Below, piece by piece: positions 9,761 to 18,313 of a stretch of 64,000 nucleotides of DNA. A program made the position numbers and the translations under genes. Where the stretch lies: the NCBI GenBank assembly GCA_963728895.1, contig CAVSLM010000004.1:1-64000 (forward strand), read 5' to 3'. The DNA is from CAVSLM01 sp963728895 (lineage in GTDB: Bacteria > Pseudomonadota > Gammaproteobacteria > JBBQDK01). How positions within the stretch are numbered: position 1 is the first letter of the stretch; each line of letters starts with the position of its first letter. Below the pieces are notes generated by a model that was given only the letters and a program-made list of their open reading frames with translations, was not told where the DNA came from and searched no databases.

Positions 9761-10714
9761 ATGCGCAATACACTGCCGAAGCTGCTGCGCGTTGAATTCC
9801 CCTCCATCCGGCGCGCCGCGCTGCAGACGCTGCAGGTGAACCTGGGCTATCGCTGCAATCAGGCCTGCCTCCACTGTCACGTCAACGCCGGGCCGCAGCG
9901 CAAGGAGATGATGCAGCGCGAAACCGTGGAGCAGGTCGTAGCCTTTGCCACCGCGGCTGGTGTGACAACCCTGGACGTCACCGGGGGTGCACCTGAGCTC
10001 AATCCGCACTTTCGCCGCCTGATATCCGTCGCGCGCGGGCTGGGACTGCATGTCATCGATCGCTGCAATCTCACGGTGCTCGAATCCGCCGGGCAGGAGA
10101 GCACCATGAAGTTCCTGGCCGATCACTGGGTGGAGATCACCGCCTCGCTCCCCTGTTACCTGCAGGAGAACGTCGACGGGCAGCGCGGTAGCGGTGTCTA
10201 CGAGAGCAGCATCCGCGTGCTGCGCCGGCTCAACCAGCTGGGCTACGGCGCGAAGGAAAGCGGCCTCATCCTGAATCTCGTCTACAACCCCACGGGGCCG
10301 GTGCTGCCCCCCGCTCAGCGCGACCTTGAACTCGACTATCGCAATCGACTCGGCGAGGAGCACGGGATCGTGTTCAACCGGCTGCTCACGCTGGCGAACA
10401 TGCCGATCCAACGCTTCGGCAGCACACTGCTCTCCCGGGGTCAGTTCGATGCCTACATGACCCTGCTGCGCGATGCGCACCAAGAACGCAACCTGCAGAC
10501 GGTGATGTGCCGCACGCTGCTTAGTGTGGACTGGCGAGGTTATGTCTATGATTGTGATTTCAATCAGATGCTGCAGCTGCCGCTACCGGCCGGACGTCGG
10601 CACATCACCGAGCTCAATGCCAGCGAACTCGCGAACAGCCCGATCCGCGTGGCCGGGCATTGCTACGGCTGCACCGCGGGCCAAGGTTCGGGGTGCAGCG
10701 GCGCGCTTACCTGA
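9761..10714 (+). CDS. arsS: ArsS-type radical SAM protein
   Basis: Predicted radical SAM enzyme of 317 residues. The iron-sulfur motif C-x3-C-x2-C is in RCNQACLHCHVNAGP (Cys32, 36, 39 from the ATG at 9761). LQTLQVNLGY precedes it, as in the family annotated as arsenosugar biosynthesis radical SAM protein. The C-terminal DUF3641-like half ends with cysteines in CYGCTAGQGSGC, likely a further cluster or metal site. In characterised members the enzyme acts with ArsM to make arsenosugars; no arsM is visible here, so the substrate is uncertain. Start at 9761 fits the conserved N-terminus (RNTLPKLLRVEFPSIRR); the longer frame from 9581 is not supported. It leads the co-directional block running to 13847. 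Confidence 0.82.
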   Translation: MRNTLPKLLRVEFPSIRRAALQTLQVNLGYRCNQACLHCHVNAGPQRKEMMQRETVEQVVAFATAAGVTTLDVTGGAPELNPHFRRLISVARGLGLHVIDRCNLTVLESAGQESTMKFLADHWVEITASLPCYLQENVDGQRGSGVYESSIRVLRRLNQLGYGAKESGLILNLVYNPTGPVLPPAQRDLELDYRNRLGEEHGIVFNRLLTLANMPIQRFGSTLLSRGQFDAYMTLLRDAHQERNLQTVMCRTLLSVDWRGYVYDCDFNQMLQLPLPAGRRHITELNASELANSPIRVAGHCYGCTAGQGSGCSGALT

Positions 10715-10755
10715 CGCGGTGTGCCTCGACCAGAGTTCCTGAACCGGAGCATGCC

Positions 10756-11349
10756 TTGACCACTCGCCACAGCGCGCCGTGCGATCGGGCGGCGGTCGCA
10801 GCCGACACCATCGATGCGGAAGCCCTGAGCCGCGTTACTTCGCCATCGTTGCAGGCCTGGTACGCAGATCCATTGCCGGCGGCGCGCGTACGCCCGCTGC
10901 TCGAGACGGTACGCGCTCATCGCCTGCGCAAGTCATCCGCGCCGGGCAAGCCCTTTGCGCTCGCGCTGCAGGAGTGGCTGGGAAGATTCTGGCTGGGAAG
11001 GGCCACCGATGCGGATTACCACAGCGTGCGATCGCAGGCGGAGAACGCCCGTGACCGGGCTCTGGTCGAGTTGATCCGCGGGCAACTTTCGATGAGCCGT
11101 AAACTTTCGGGTGCCATGCAACAGCTTGACGCCGGGCTGGCGCTCGCCGCGGATTTGCTCGAAGCACGGCAGTACCTGGTGGTCCTGAAGCGTCACGAGG
11201 TGTTGCGCCACTTGGCATTGTCCGCACAGCCGGCCCTTGCCCAGGACCTTGCGAGTCTGCTCTGCGAAGCGCGCGTGCAGCTGCGCCTGAAGCGCAGCAT
11301 GGGACGGACGCAGCGTCATCCCAGTGATCCCTACGACACCTTCGGTTGA
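10756..11349 (+). CDS. Protein of unknown function in the partner-switching cluster
   Basis: I do not recognise this 197-residue protein. It appears mostly alpha-helical, Arg- and Leu-rich, with no signal peptide or membrane segment and only two Cys. The central part (VRPLLETVRAHRLRKSSAPG, then ALQEWLGRFWLGRATDADYH) and the C-terminal part (DLLEARQYLVVLKRHEVLRH) could form a helical bundle. The start is probably TTG at 10756, with a GGAG-like element seven bases upstream; no in-frame ATG closer to the body exists. It begins 41 bp after the ArsS-like gene and ends three bases before the GTG of the HDOD-phosphatase, so it is almost certainly co-transcribed with it. Confidence 0.6.
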   Translation: MTTRHSAPCDRAAVAADTIDAEALSRVTSPSLQAWYADPLPAARVRPLLETVRAHRLRKSSAPGKPFALALQEWLGRFWLGRATDADYHSVRSQAENARDRALVELIRGQLSMSRKLSGAMQQLDAGLALAADLLEARQYLVVLKRHEVLRHLALSAQPALAQDLASLLCEARVQLRLKRSMGRTQRHPSDPYDTFG

Positions 11350-11352
11350 ACC

Positions 11353-13071
11353 GTGACCGATACAGTGCCCAGCAGCGAAGCGATCAGTCTGCGCATCATC
11401 CGCCCCGGCGACCTGCCCGCACCGCCGCAGGCCGCCATCAGGGTCGTGCAGGCCTGCTCGGACCCGGCGGTAACCAGCCAGCAGCTAGCGCAAATCGTAA
11501 CAGCCGATCCGGTCCTGACGGCCGAGCTGCTGCGCATCGTCAATTCGGCTTTCTTCGGCATGCCGCGCGGCATCCGCACCGTAACGCATGCCGTAACCGT
11601 GCTCGGCCAGCGCGCCTTGAGAAACTTGGTGCTGTGCGTCGCCAGCCGCGACATGCTCAAGGCAGGAACGCATACCGGGCTCGATCCGCTGGAGTATTGG
11701 GAAGACGCCCTGCGTCGTGGCGTGGCCGCGCGCACGCTCGCCACGCCCTCGCGCCTCGGTGCCGAAGAATGCTTCACGGCTGGTCTGTTGCAGGACCTCG
11801 GCCTGCTCGCGCTGTTTCATGTGATACCGCAACCTCCCTCCGTGTGGCAGCAGCTGCGCTCGGCGGATCCCGAAGGACGCTACCGCCTCGAGATGCAGCA
11901 CTTCGGGCAGACGCACGAACAGGTCGGTCAAGTCCTGGCAAAAACCTGGGATCTGCCCGAGGAGCTCGGCATGGCCATGGCGGGGCACCACGACTGCGGT
12001 GGACGGGAGGCCTCCGTGGCTCCACCGACGCTCTGCGACGTCTGCCACGCCGCAGATTGGCTGGCGGCGGTGTTCAGTGTACCCGACGTAAACCCGGCCA
12101 TCGATCATTGCCGCACACTGCTGCAGCGCCGCTTCGGCTTCGGCCAGGGAGCGATGGATACGTTTCTGAAAGCCATGTCCGGCGATGTCGAGGAGGCAGC
12201 GACCGCCCTGGGCCTGCGCGTGCGGGTGCAGCCTGCATTCGAGGACATCCTGCGACGCGCCAGCGCGCGTTTGGTTGAGGAAAACCTGAGCTACCAGGAG
12301 CTGACTTGGCGTCTGGAACAGGCGCTGCGCGAACGCGACGCGTACTCCGCGCAATTGCATGGCGAGCTGGAACTCGCCCGCGAAGTCCAGCGTGGGCTCC
12401 TGCCCGCTCGATCGGAGCGGACTTTGGAACTCACTGGCATCAGCGTCCCAGCGCGCGAGGTTTCGGGGGACTTCTATGACCATTTCGTGCTGCCGGACGG
12501 ACGCGTATGCTTCAACCTCGCCGACGTATCCGGAAAGGGGTTCACGGCAGCACTGCTGATGGCCAAGGCTAGTGCACTGCTACGTTGCCTGGGCAAAGCC
12601 ATACACGAGCCCGCGCGATTGCTGGCCGCTGTCAACCGCGAGCTTTGCGAGACCGCCGTGCGTGGCATGTTTGTCACCGTGGTGGCCGGAATCTACGATC
12701 CGGCGCATGGCCTGGTCCGCATCGCAAATGCCGGACACCAGCCGGTTCTCTATCGCAGCCTTTCCGGGAGCTGGTCCGACATACCTGCCCATTCGCCGCC
12801 GCTGGGTATCCTTCCCGAGGTGGAATTCCGAGAATCTCAGTTCTTGTTGAACGATGGCAGCCTCTATCTGTTTACAGATGGATTGAGCGAGGCGCCGCAT
12901 ACGGCGGGAGGACGGCTTGAACTCGCGGGAATTCGGAACATGGCCGAACGGATGCGGCAACTTCCCCCGGCGGACCGCCTACAAGCGATGTTGGCCGAGG
13001 TGACCTCTTCGGGGAATCCACCAGTTGATGACATCACGTTGTTACTCCTTGAGCGCGAAACGGCCCGTTGA
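11353..13071 (+). CDS. HDOD domain plus PP2C-type (SpoIIE/RsbU) phosphatase
   Basis: Signalling protein of 572 residues, GTG start at 11353. The N-terminal HDOD domain covers about 15-215 (LAQIVTADPVLTAELLRIVN, FTAGLLQDLGLLALF), though the catalytic HD pair is not evident, as usual for HDOD. A coiled linker at about 300-345 leads to ELELAREVQRGLLPA, the entry of a PP2C/SpoIIE domain. That domain has the metal-binding signatures VSGDFYD, DVSGKGFTAALLMA, LFTDGLSEA and VDDITLLLL. The expected job is to dephosphorylate a STAS protein; a STAS gene lies two genes downstream, with a kinase between. Its input signal would be sensed through the HDOD domain or an unknown partner. Its stop overlaps the kinase gene. 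Confidence 0.88.
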   Translation: MTDTVPSSEAISLRIIRPGDLPAPPQAAIRVVQACSDPAVTSQQLAQIVTADPVLTAELLRIVNSAFFGMPRGIRTVTHAVTVLGQRALRNLVLCVASRDMLKAGTHTGLDPLEYWEDALRRGVAARTLATPSRLGAEECFTAGLLQDLGLLALFHVIPQPPSVWQQLRSADPEGRYRLEMQHFGQTHEQVGQVLAKTWDLPEELGMAMAGHHDCGGREASVAPPTLCDVCHAADWLAAVFSVPDVNPAIDHCRTLLQRRFGFGQGAMDTFLKAMSGDVEEAATALGLRVRVQPAFEDILRRASARLVEENLSYQELTWRLEQALRERDAYSAQLHGELELAREVQRGLLPARSERTLELTGISVPAREVSGDFYDHFVLPDGRVCFNLADVSGKGFTAALLMAKASALLRCLGKAIHEPARLLAAVNRELCETAVRGMFVTVVAGIYDPAHGLVRIANAGHQPVLYRSLSGSWSDIPAHSPPLGILPEVEFRESQFLLNDGSLYLFTDGLSEAPHTAGGRLELAGIRNMAERMRQLPPADRLQAMLAEVTSSGNPPVDDITLLLLERETAR

Positions 13072-13489
13072 TACGGACGCCCGCAGGGTGGTGGAACTGC
13101 GCCTGTGTGCCCGCTCCGACGGTCTGCGACTGATCCGCTGCGTCGTGCAGCAGGCTGCGCTGCTTTGCAGCTGTCCGCCAGAGATTGCGGAGCGACTGGT
13201 GCTAGCGGTCAACGAGGCCTGCATGAACGTGATCCAACATGCCTACCGCTCCGATCCCGGCGGGGAGCTGATTCTCCAGGTTCTGTACCGAGACAGAGAG
13301 CTGATCTTCCGGTTGATGGATTTTGCATCGCCCGTGGATCCCGCGACCTGCACACCCTGTCCCCGCGAAGCGTTACGTCCGGGGGGCCTGGGTCTGCACC
13401 TGATTTCGGAGACCATGGACGAAGCGTGCTTCCTGGCACCCCCGCAGGGGGTTGGAAATCTGTTCCAGATGTCCAAACGCTGGCCGTGA
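13028..13489 (+). CDS. Anti-sigma factor-type serine kinase (RsbW-like HATPase)
   Basis: Predicted 153-residue GHKL ATPase of the RsbW/SpoIIAB type. The N-box is clear in LAVNEACMNVIQHAY (Glu, Asn and His-Ala-Tyr), and the G1/G2 region is present as GGLGLHLISETMDE. Such kinases phosphorylate a STAS partner on Ser/Thr and often bind a sigma factor or another target. The frame at 13028 (ATG) overlaps the phosphatase gene by 44 bp; a later GTG near 13088 would remove about 20 residues lacking homology, so the start is uncertain. It sits between the phosphatase and the STAS gene, the usual arrangement of a partner-switching set. Confidence 0.82.
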   Translation: MTSRCYSLSAKRPVDTDARRVVELRLCARSDGLRLIRCVVQQAALLCSCPPEIAERLVLAVNEACMNVIQHAYRSDPGGELILQVLYRDRELIFRLMDFASPVDPATCTPCPREALRPGGLGLHLISETMDEACFLAPPQGVGNLFQMSKRWP

Positions 13490-13508
13490 CAAGCCGAAAG
13501 GACCCACC

Positions 13509-13847
13509 ATGGACCTAGAGATCAGAAGTGAAGAGAACCTCACGATTGTGGCGCTCAGGGGAGAGGTCGACCTGCACGTTTCGCCGCAGGCCCGGCGTGC
13601 GATTCTGCAATGTCTGGATGGAGCGCACGACGTGCTGGTTGACCTGTCCGCGGTCGACTACATCGACAGCTCCGGAATCGCCAGCTTGGTGGAAGGCTAC
13701 CAAACCGCGCGGCGCCAGCAGGTGCGCTTCGGACTGGTCAGCGTAAGCGCGAGCGCCATGAACGTGCTCAAGCTTGCCCGACTCGACGGAATCTTCCCAA
13801 TCTACAACTCGATCGCCGAGCACCGCGCAACACCGGCACCCTCCTGA
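13509..13847 (+). CDS. STAS-domain anti-sigma factor antagonist
   Basis: A 112-residue single STAS domain (SpoIIAA/RsbV type). The phosphorylation site is in VDYIDSSGIASLVEG, where the serine after Asp-Ser is the expected phospho-acceptor. The N-terminal strand reads LEIRSEENLTIVALRGEVDL. The unphosphorylated form would bind the upstream kinase and release its target. The ATG at 13509 follows the kinase stop by 19 bp with GAAAGGA in between. No sigma factor gene is visible next to the set, so the regulated target is unknown. Confidence 0.88.
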   Translation: MDLEIRSEENLTIVALRGEVDLHVSPQARRAILQCLDGAHDVLVDLSAVDYIDSSGIASLVEGYQTARRQQVRFGLVSVSASAMNVLKLARLDGIFPIYNSIAEHRATPAPS

Positions 13848-14080
13848 GCAGCGCCAGCAGCTCGGGGACCCGCCAGGTTGCCCACCCGTTCGTCGGGGAC
13901 GACGTCGCGCGACTTATCCGGTGCCGTCCGGAGTTTGACGGTTAGGCGTCGGGTGTTCGGCGCCAACCGACCGTCGGTGGGACGATTGCATCCGCGGCGC
14001 CCGGTTCTATTAAGTTAAAGTGCTGTAAAACCAATTACATGCAAAATCAAAAAAAGCATTCGATCAAATCGAAGTTGGCA

Positions 14081-14123
14081 TTGCTCCTGCATGGTAAAGG
14101 ACAAGCATCACGGGTAGGAGCAA
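14081..14123 (+). other. Stem-loop with 8-bp perfect stem
   Basis: TTGCTCCT at 14081-14088 pairs perfectly with AGGAGCAA at 14116-14123, leaving a 27-base loop. The loop contains AAGG and GCATCACGGG segments. It lies about 280 bases before the terminator at 14403. It could be part of a structured RNA leader or small RNA; no known riboswitch class was recognised. Confidence 0.35.
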
Positions 14124-14402
14124 AAGGCTCAAGAATGTCTGGAACCGGCCGATGTTAGCTCCACGAACGGTGGTACTTCCTGGCTGTGTCATGAAGCTGA
14201 CGTTGATTTTGAACCTAAACGGGACTCTCGACTGATCTGACTGTTGCCGATGTTGTTGTGAATGTCCACTACGAGTGGAAATCCTGATACATCGCTCGGT
14301 CCCCAGCACTAACAGATCGGTTCAGAAGCGGCGGTAGCATGGCACAGCCAAGAAGTTCCCCCTGCAGTTGACCGACTCCTCCGACGCTGCCAAAGCGTTT
14401 TT

Positions 14403-14428
14403 CCCCGCCCCCCGGCGGGGTTTTTTTT
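14403..14428 (+). terminator. Strong rho-independent terminator
   Basis: A perfect 7-bp GC stem (CCCCGCC 14403-14409, GGCGGGG 14414-14420) with a CCCC loop, followed immediately by eight T (14421-14428). It works for plus-strand transcripts only; the opposite side lacks a T run in the right place. No coding gene ends nearby on the plus strand; the last one, the STAS gene, ends at 13847. Confidence 0.85.
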
Positions 14429-14647
14429 GGAGGGCCCTCAGGGCGAGAGCGCAGGAATCCGCACGAGGAGTCGTGAATTCTAGCCGGTATATGGTCTCCT
14501 CCCGTTTTGCAAGGCCCTATGCGTAGCGTGACGGGGACAGGATTGCTTCGGCATATCCGGCCTGTTAATCTGAAGTTCCCATGAGCATTACGCACGTTTT
14601 TGCCATTGATTCAAATGGATAGTTTGGAATCGGGTGCGCGGTGCTGC

Positions 14648-15823
14648 CTACGCGGTGATTTGCTCGAGGAGGTCGAAGGCGCGTTGCTGCTTGGCGTCGG
14701 GGGTTGTGACGACCATGAAGGTGGGCGACTCGGCGGGTGCACCGGGAACCTGACAGGTATTGCGCACGATGGTGCTGAGTCGCTTGAGCAGGGTTGCGAA
14801 GCTATGGACCTCGCTGCCGTCCTCCAGAGTCCGGGTGTGCACCTTGCGTAGCGCCGCCGCCGAGCGCTTGGCCGGTGCCACGGGGTCGCGAGTGTGCTTT
14901 GCTTGCGGGTCCTGGTCACAGAACAACAACTCGCGCCACGCCTCGAGCATGTGCCACTGCACATAGTAGGCGAGCATGCACAGGAAGATGTGTGCGCGCA
15001 CCCGTGATTCGAGGCGATGATGGATGGGACGCACGTGCAGGTCGATGGTCTTCATCGAGCGGAAGGCGCGCTCCACTTGGCTGAGCCGCTTGTAGCTGCG
15101 CACGGTATCGTCGGGGCTCATGCGCTGCGCCTCCAGGCTGGTGCGTACCACATACAGGCCATCGAGCGCGGCCTCGGCGGCGACCTTGTCGTGGTCGATC
15201 TCGAAAGCGAAGTGGTCATCACGGATGTCGAGCGTGAAGTGCTTGGCCACCTTGTACTGGTTCACGACCTTGCCCACCCGCACGCCGATATGGCCTTTGC
15301 CCCGTAGCCGGGCGCGCTCGACCATGTGCTGCACCTTCTGCAGTTCCTTGCCCGTTGCCTCGAGCAGGCGGTTGCGTTTGTCGGCGCGACGCTTGGCCAG
15401 GTCCGGGTTGCGACACGCCATCAGCCGTTCGCCGGGGAAATCGGGGTGGGTCAACTCGAACAGGTTGCGCTCGTCGAACAGGTCCATTTGCAGCAGGCCA
15501 CTGTCCAGCAGTTTCCTGATCGCCTCCGGACGTAGCGCCGCAATCCAATCGACCCCTTCGGTGTCGCGCAGCGCGTCGACTTGTTTTTGGGTGATCATGC
15601 CGCGGTCGCCGACCAACACAAAGCGCTTGATACCAAAGCGTTCGCGTACCTTCTCGACCTGGGGCAGCAGCGTCTTTGGGTCGCCCGTATTGCCTTTGAA
15701 CACCGACACCGTTAATGAAGGGTAAGTGGCCCTTCTGGCGTCGATGAAATACGCGCGTATCGGCCTTATCGACTTATCGGCATCGTGCAGCCGCCGTTGG
15801 GCTGGTCTAGATGCGGACCCCAA
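14648..15823 (-). mobile_element. IS1634-type transposase, 3' fragment
   Basis: The C-terminal two-thirds of an IS1634-family DDE transposase. Homologous sequence begins at about 15720 with TVSVFKGNTGDPKTLLPQ, then FVLVGDRGMITQKQVDALRD (catalytic Asp region), DWIAALRPEAIRKLL, YVVRTSLEAQRMSPDDTVRS with YKRLSQVERAFRSMKT (catalytic Glu region), HVRPIHHRLESRVRAH and IFLCMLAYYVQWHM, and ends in LLEQITA with a stop at 14648. Residues encoded by 15723-15823 do not resemble a transposase, so the N-terminal part with the first catalytic Asp is missing. The element is therefore inactive. It abuts a second, different remnant of the same family at 15822. Confidence 0.85.
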
Positions 15824-15837
15824 AGGTCTGCACTACA
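15822..15837. repeat. IS-flanking short repeat, copy 1
   Basis: AAAGGTCTGCACTACA, overlapping the stop codon of the second transposase remnant. It matches 17055-17069 in the same orientation except for one extra G. It may mark an element end or an excision scar. Confidence 0.45.
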
Positions 15838-17013
15838 CGAGGGTAGCCGACGTGGCCTGTGTGGTGCTGATTTTCGGTGGCGGTTGGGCAGGCAATTCGA
15901 GGTGCAGTCGCTCGAGCAACAGCCGCAGGTCAGGCTCGGGCTCGGTGTAGCGCGTGAGCACGATCTGGCGCCTGTCGGGCGGTGGGGATTTCGACGTCGA
16001 GCATCTGCACGCCGGCGAACTTCTCGAGCACGCTGCGCGGGGTGAGGCCCGGAGCGTGTGGGGAGCCGTGCGGGCGCAACTGTTGGGCGAGCGTAGCGTG
16101 CAGGCAATTGGCCAGGAAGGCGATGAACACGTGCGCCTCGATGCGCTGTTCATCCTGATGGTAGATCGGACGAATCGCCAGATCGCCCTTGAGGTTCTTG
16201 AAGGCCTCTTCGACCTGCACCGGCTGGATGTAGTAGCGCCACAGCTCGGCCGGATCGTTGCCGCTGAGATTGGTGCGTAGCAAGTAGCGAACCTCACGGC
16301 GGGAGTGACCACCAGGGCAATCACGATCTGCACACAATCGCTCCTGCGATCGCGCGAGTAGCCGTAGCGGCGCTTGTCGCCTTCCGGGAACGGCGGGTTG
16401 GATTCGAAAAAGGTGCTGGTCAGGCCATAGAGCAGCACGTCGAACTCGACGTTGAACAGATGGCGCCAGCGCCCCACCAGATGATCGAATACCGCCCTCT
16501 TGTGCGCCAGCAGCAAATCGTGACAGGGGTAGAGCTTGTGGATGTCGGCCACTCCGGCATCGGTGCCCAGCAGATCGGCCAGCGCACTGCGCTCGAACTA
16601 CTGCCGGTGCAGCCGCCACTAGGTGCCAGGCGAAAGCAGTCGGTATGCCACCAGCACGAACAGTACCTGCGCCCAGCGCGTGCCCTTGCGACTGCTCGGC
16701 AGGCGCGCCGACCAGAACCGGTCCAGCTCCAGCAGCTCCCACAGCTTCAGCGCCAGCCAGCACGCACCCCACATGCGCGGACGCTGCAGGCGCAGCTGCG
16801 ACAAGCGCAGCCGTACCACAGAACCGTCGGCCGCGCGCTCATCGAGCACCTCCACCGACTTGTGGCAGGCACGCTCCTGCGAGAATTGATCTCGCCCAGA
16901 TACAACACGTGCCGTTGCAGCACGCGCCCCCCGGCCACCCGTCGATTCTCGACGATGCTCCAATACCGGTGCTCCTTGCCATCCTTCTTGCGTGTTCTCG
17001 CGCGCAGAAACAT
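15833..17013 (-). mobile_element. Second IS1634-type transposase remnant, deleted and frameshifted
   Basis: A different, more decayed IS1634-type transposase. The start at 17013 reads MFLRARTRKKDGKEHRYWSI and RVLQRHVLYLGEIN, as in the family. Later blocks lie in other frames: RLRLSQLRLQRPRMWGACW, LADIHKLYPCHDLLLAHKRA, VEFDVLLYGLTSTFFESNPP and GYSRDRRSDCVQIVIALVV. Then about 130 central residues are missing, and the frame resumes at IQPVQVEEAFKNLKGDLAIR, HQDEQRIEAHVFIAFLANCL and a tail ending at the stop at 15833. The catalytic centre is thus deleted. Direct copies of a 15-16 bp sequence flank the remnant (15822-15837 and 17055-17069). Confidence 0.8.
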
Positions 17014-17054
17014 GCCCGCGCATTATCCGCAGTGCGCCACCAAAGAAAGCAGGC

Positions 17055-17069
17055 AAAGTCTGCACTACA
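17055..17069. repeat. IS-flanking short repeat, copy 2
   Basis: AAAGTCTGCACTACA, 42 bases upstream of the start of the second transposase remnant. It is a direct, not inverted, copy of 15822-15837, which is unusual for element termini. The surrounding 17014-17313 stretch shows nothing else; open frames there have no recognised domain. Confidence 0.45.
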
Positions 17070-17313
17070 ACGCCTTTTACGTGCTTATCCACAGAGGCGG
17101 CACTGCTCCAAAATGAAATTCTTTTCACGCGCAGGCAAAATCAGGGGCGAATCCGCTATATGGGCTAGGTTGGCCAGGTCACGGCGCTCCCTGCCGGAAG
17201 AACGTCGGTCATCGGCCGTCAGGCGCGTGAGCGTTCGATATATGTTCGAGTTTGCCAAGCGCCGGACAAAGGTGGACCGGCAGGGCCTGTGCCGTCGGTG
17301 AAGAGCGCTCGGC

Positions 17314-18249
17314 TCACGGTGAAGGCAAATCATCCGCGTACAGCCACTCGCGCGGTTTGAGGAACTCCTCGTAGAGTTGGGCTTCTGCAGTGTCCGGTTG
17401 CGGGCGCCAGTCGTAGCGCCAGCGAGCGATCGGTGGCAAAGACATCAAGATCGATTCGGTACGACCACCCGACTGCAGGCCGAACAGCGTCCCCCGATCG
17501 TACACAAGATTGAATTCCACGTAACGGCCGCGACGATACAGCTGAAAGTCGCGCTCACGCTCTCCGTACGTCATGTCCTTGCGTCTGCCCACGATGGGCG
17601 CGTACGCTGGAAGGTAATGATCCCCTACGCTGCGCAGGAAGGCAAAGCAGCGCGCGAATCCCCCCTCATTCAGATCATCGAAGAACAACCCTCCGATGCC
17701 TCGGGTCTCCTTGCGGTGACGTAGAAAAAAATAATCGTCGCACCATTTCTTGTAGCGCGGGTAGACGTCGTCTCCAAACGAGGCGCAGGCCCGGTGCGCG
17801 ACCCTATGCCAGTGAACAGCATCTTCGATAAATCCATAGTAGGGTGTCAAGTCGAAACCGCCGCCGAACCACCATACCGGCGCGGCACCTTCCCGCTCAG
17901 CAATGAAAAACCGTACGTTGGCATGGGAAGTGGGAACGTACGGATTCTCCGGATGGATGACCAGCGACACGCCGAGTGCGCGAAATTGCCGGCCTGCAAG
18001 CTCCGGTCGGTGCGCCGTGGCCGATGGTGGCATGCACTCGCCGCCAACGGCTGAGAAATTCACGCCCGCCTGCTCGAAAACCGCCCCCCGCTCGAGCACG
18101 CGCGTGCGCCCGCCACCACCTTCAGCACGCTGCCATGTGTCCTGCCGGAAATGGGAGCGACCGTCCAGCGCCTCGAGCGCGTCACAAATACGTTCCTGCA
18201 GCGCAAGGAGATAGCGCTCGACCGCCTTTACATCCGGCTCATCGGTCAT
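17314..18249 (-). CDS. hemF: Oxygen-dependent coproporphyrinogen III oxidase
   Basis: Decarboxylates coproporphyrinogen III to protoporphyrinogen IX using O2. The 311-residue protein is full length. Diagnostic blocks are FEQAGVNFSAVGGECMP, VIHPENPYVPTSHANVRFF, WWFGGGFDLTPYYGF, the KKWCDDYFFLRHRKETRGIG segment, GGLFFDDLNEGGF and YVEFNLVYDRGTLFGLQSGG. In Pseudomonas hemF sits in the same neighbourhood (tsaC, hemF, aroE), so its place before tsaC is conserved. A stop-to-window 3' neighbour is the IS remnant region. The ATG at 18249 is 65 bp from the end of the diguanylate cyclase gene, which is upstream on the same strand. Confidence 0.97.
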   Translation of the reverse strand: MTDEPDVKAVERYLLALQERICDALEALDGRSHFRQDTWQRAEGGGGRTRVLERGAVFEQAGVNFSAVGGECMPPSATAHRPELAGRQFRALGVSLVIHPENPYVPTSHANVRFFIAEREGAAPVWWFGGGFDLTPYYGFIEDAVHWHRVAHRACASFGDDVYPRYKKWCDDYFFLRHRKETRGIGGLFFDDLNEGGFARCFAFLRSVGDHYLPAYAPIVGRRKDMTYGERERDFQLYRRGRYVEFNLVYDRGTLFGLQSGGRTESILMSLPPIARWRYDWRPQPDTAEAQLYEEFLKPREWLYADDLPSP

Positions 18250-18313
18250 CCGCGTCTCGGAATCTGAATCAGGGCGGTTGCCCGCGCTGCGGGCGTGATA
18301 CCGGTGGCGAGCG

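Larger units (their letters stand above)
13848..14647. other. Gene-free structured stretch between STAS gene and IS remnant
   Basis: Eight hundred bases without a convincing gene. Open frames on either strand are short and have no recognised domain. The stretch includes an AT-rich patch (14010-14080, unusual for this GC-rich window), a perfect small hairpin at 14058-14072 (TTCGAT CAA ATCGAA), a longer-range stem at 14081-14123 and a strong rho-independent terminator at 14403-14428 on the plus strand. A plus-strand small RNA ending at the terminator, or a remnant of a lost gene, would explain this. Confidence 0.6.

Noticed and set aside
14064..14595. Minus-strand open frames within the structured stretch
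   Set aside because: They cross hairpins and the terminator, lack ribosome-binding sites and domain matches.
15822..17069. Flanking 15-16 bp repeats as terminal inverted repeats of an active IS
   Set aside because: They are direct, not inverted, and the transposase is deleted and frameshifted.
17085..17333. Minus-strand open frame before the transposase remnant
   Set aside because: Overlaps hemF 3' end and has no domain; lies in the flank of an insertion element.
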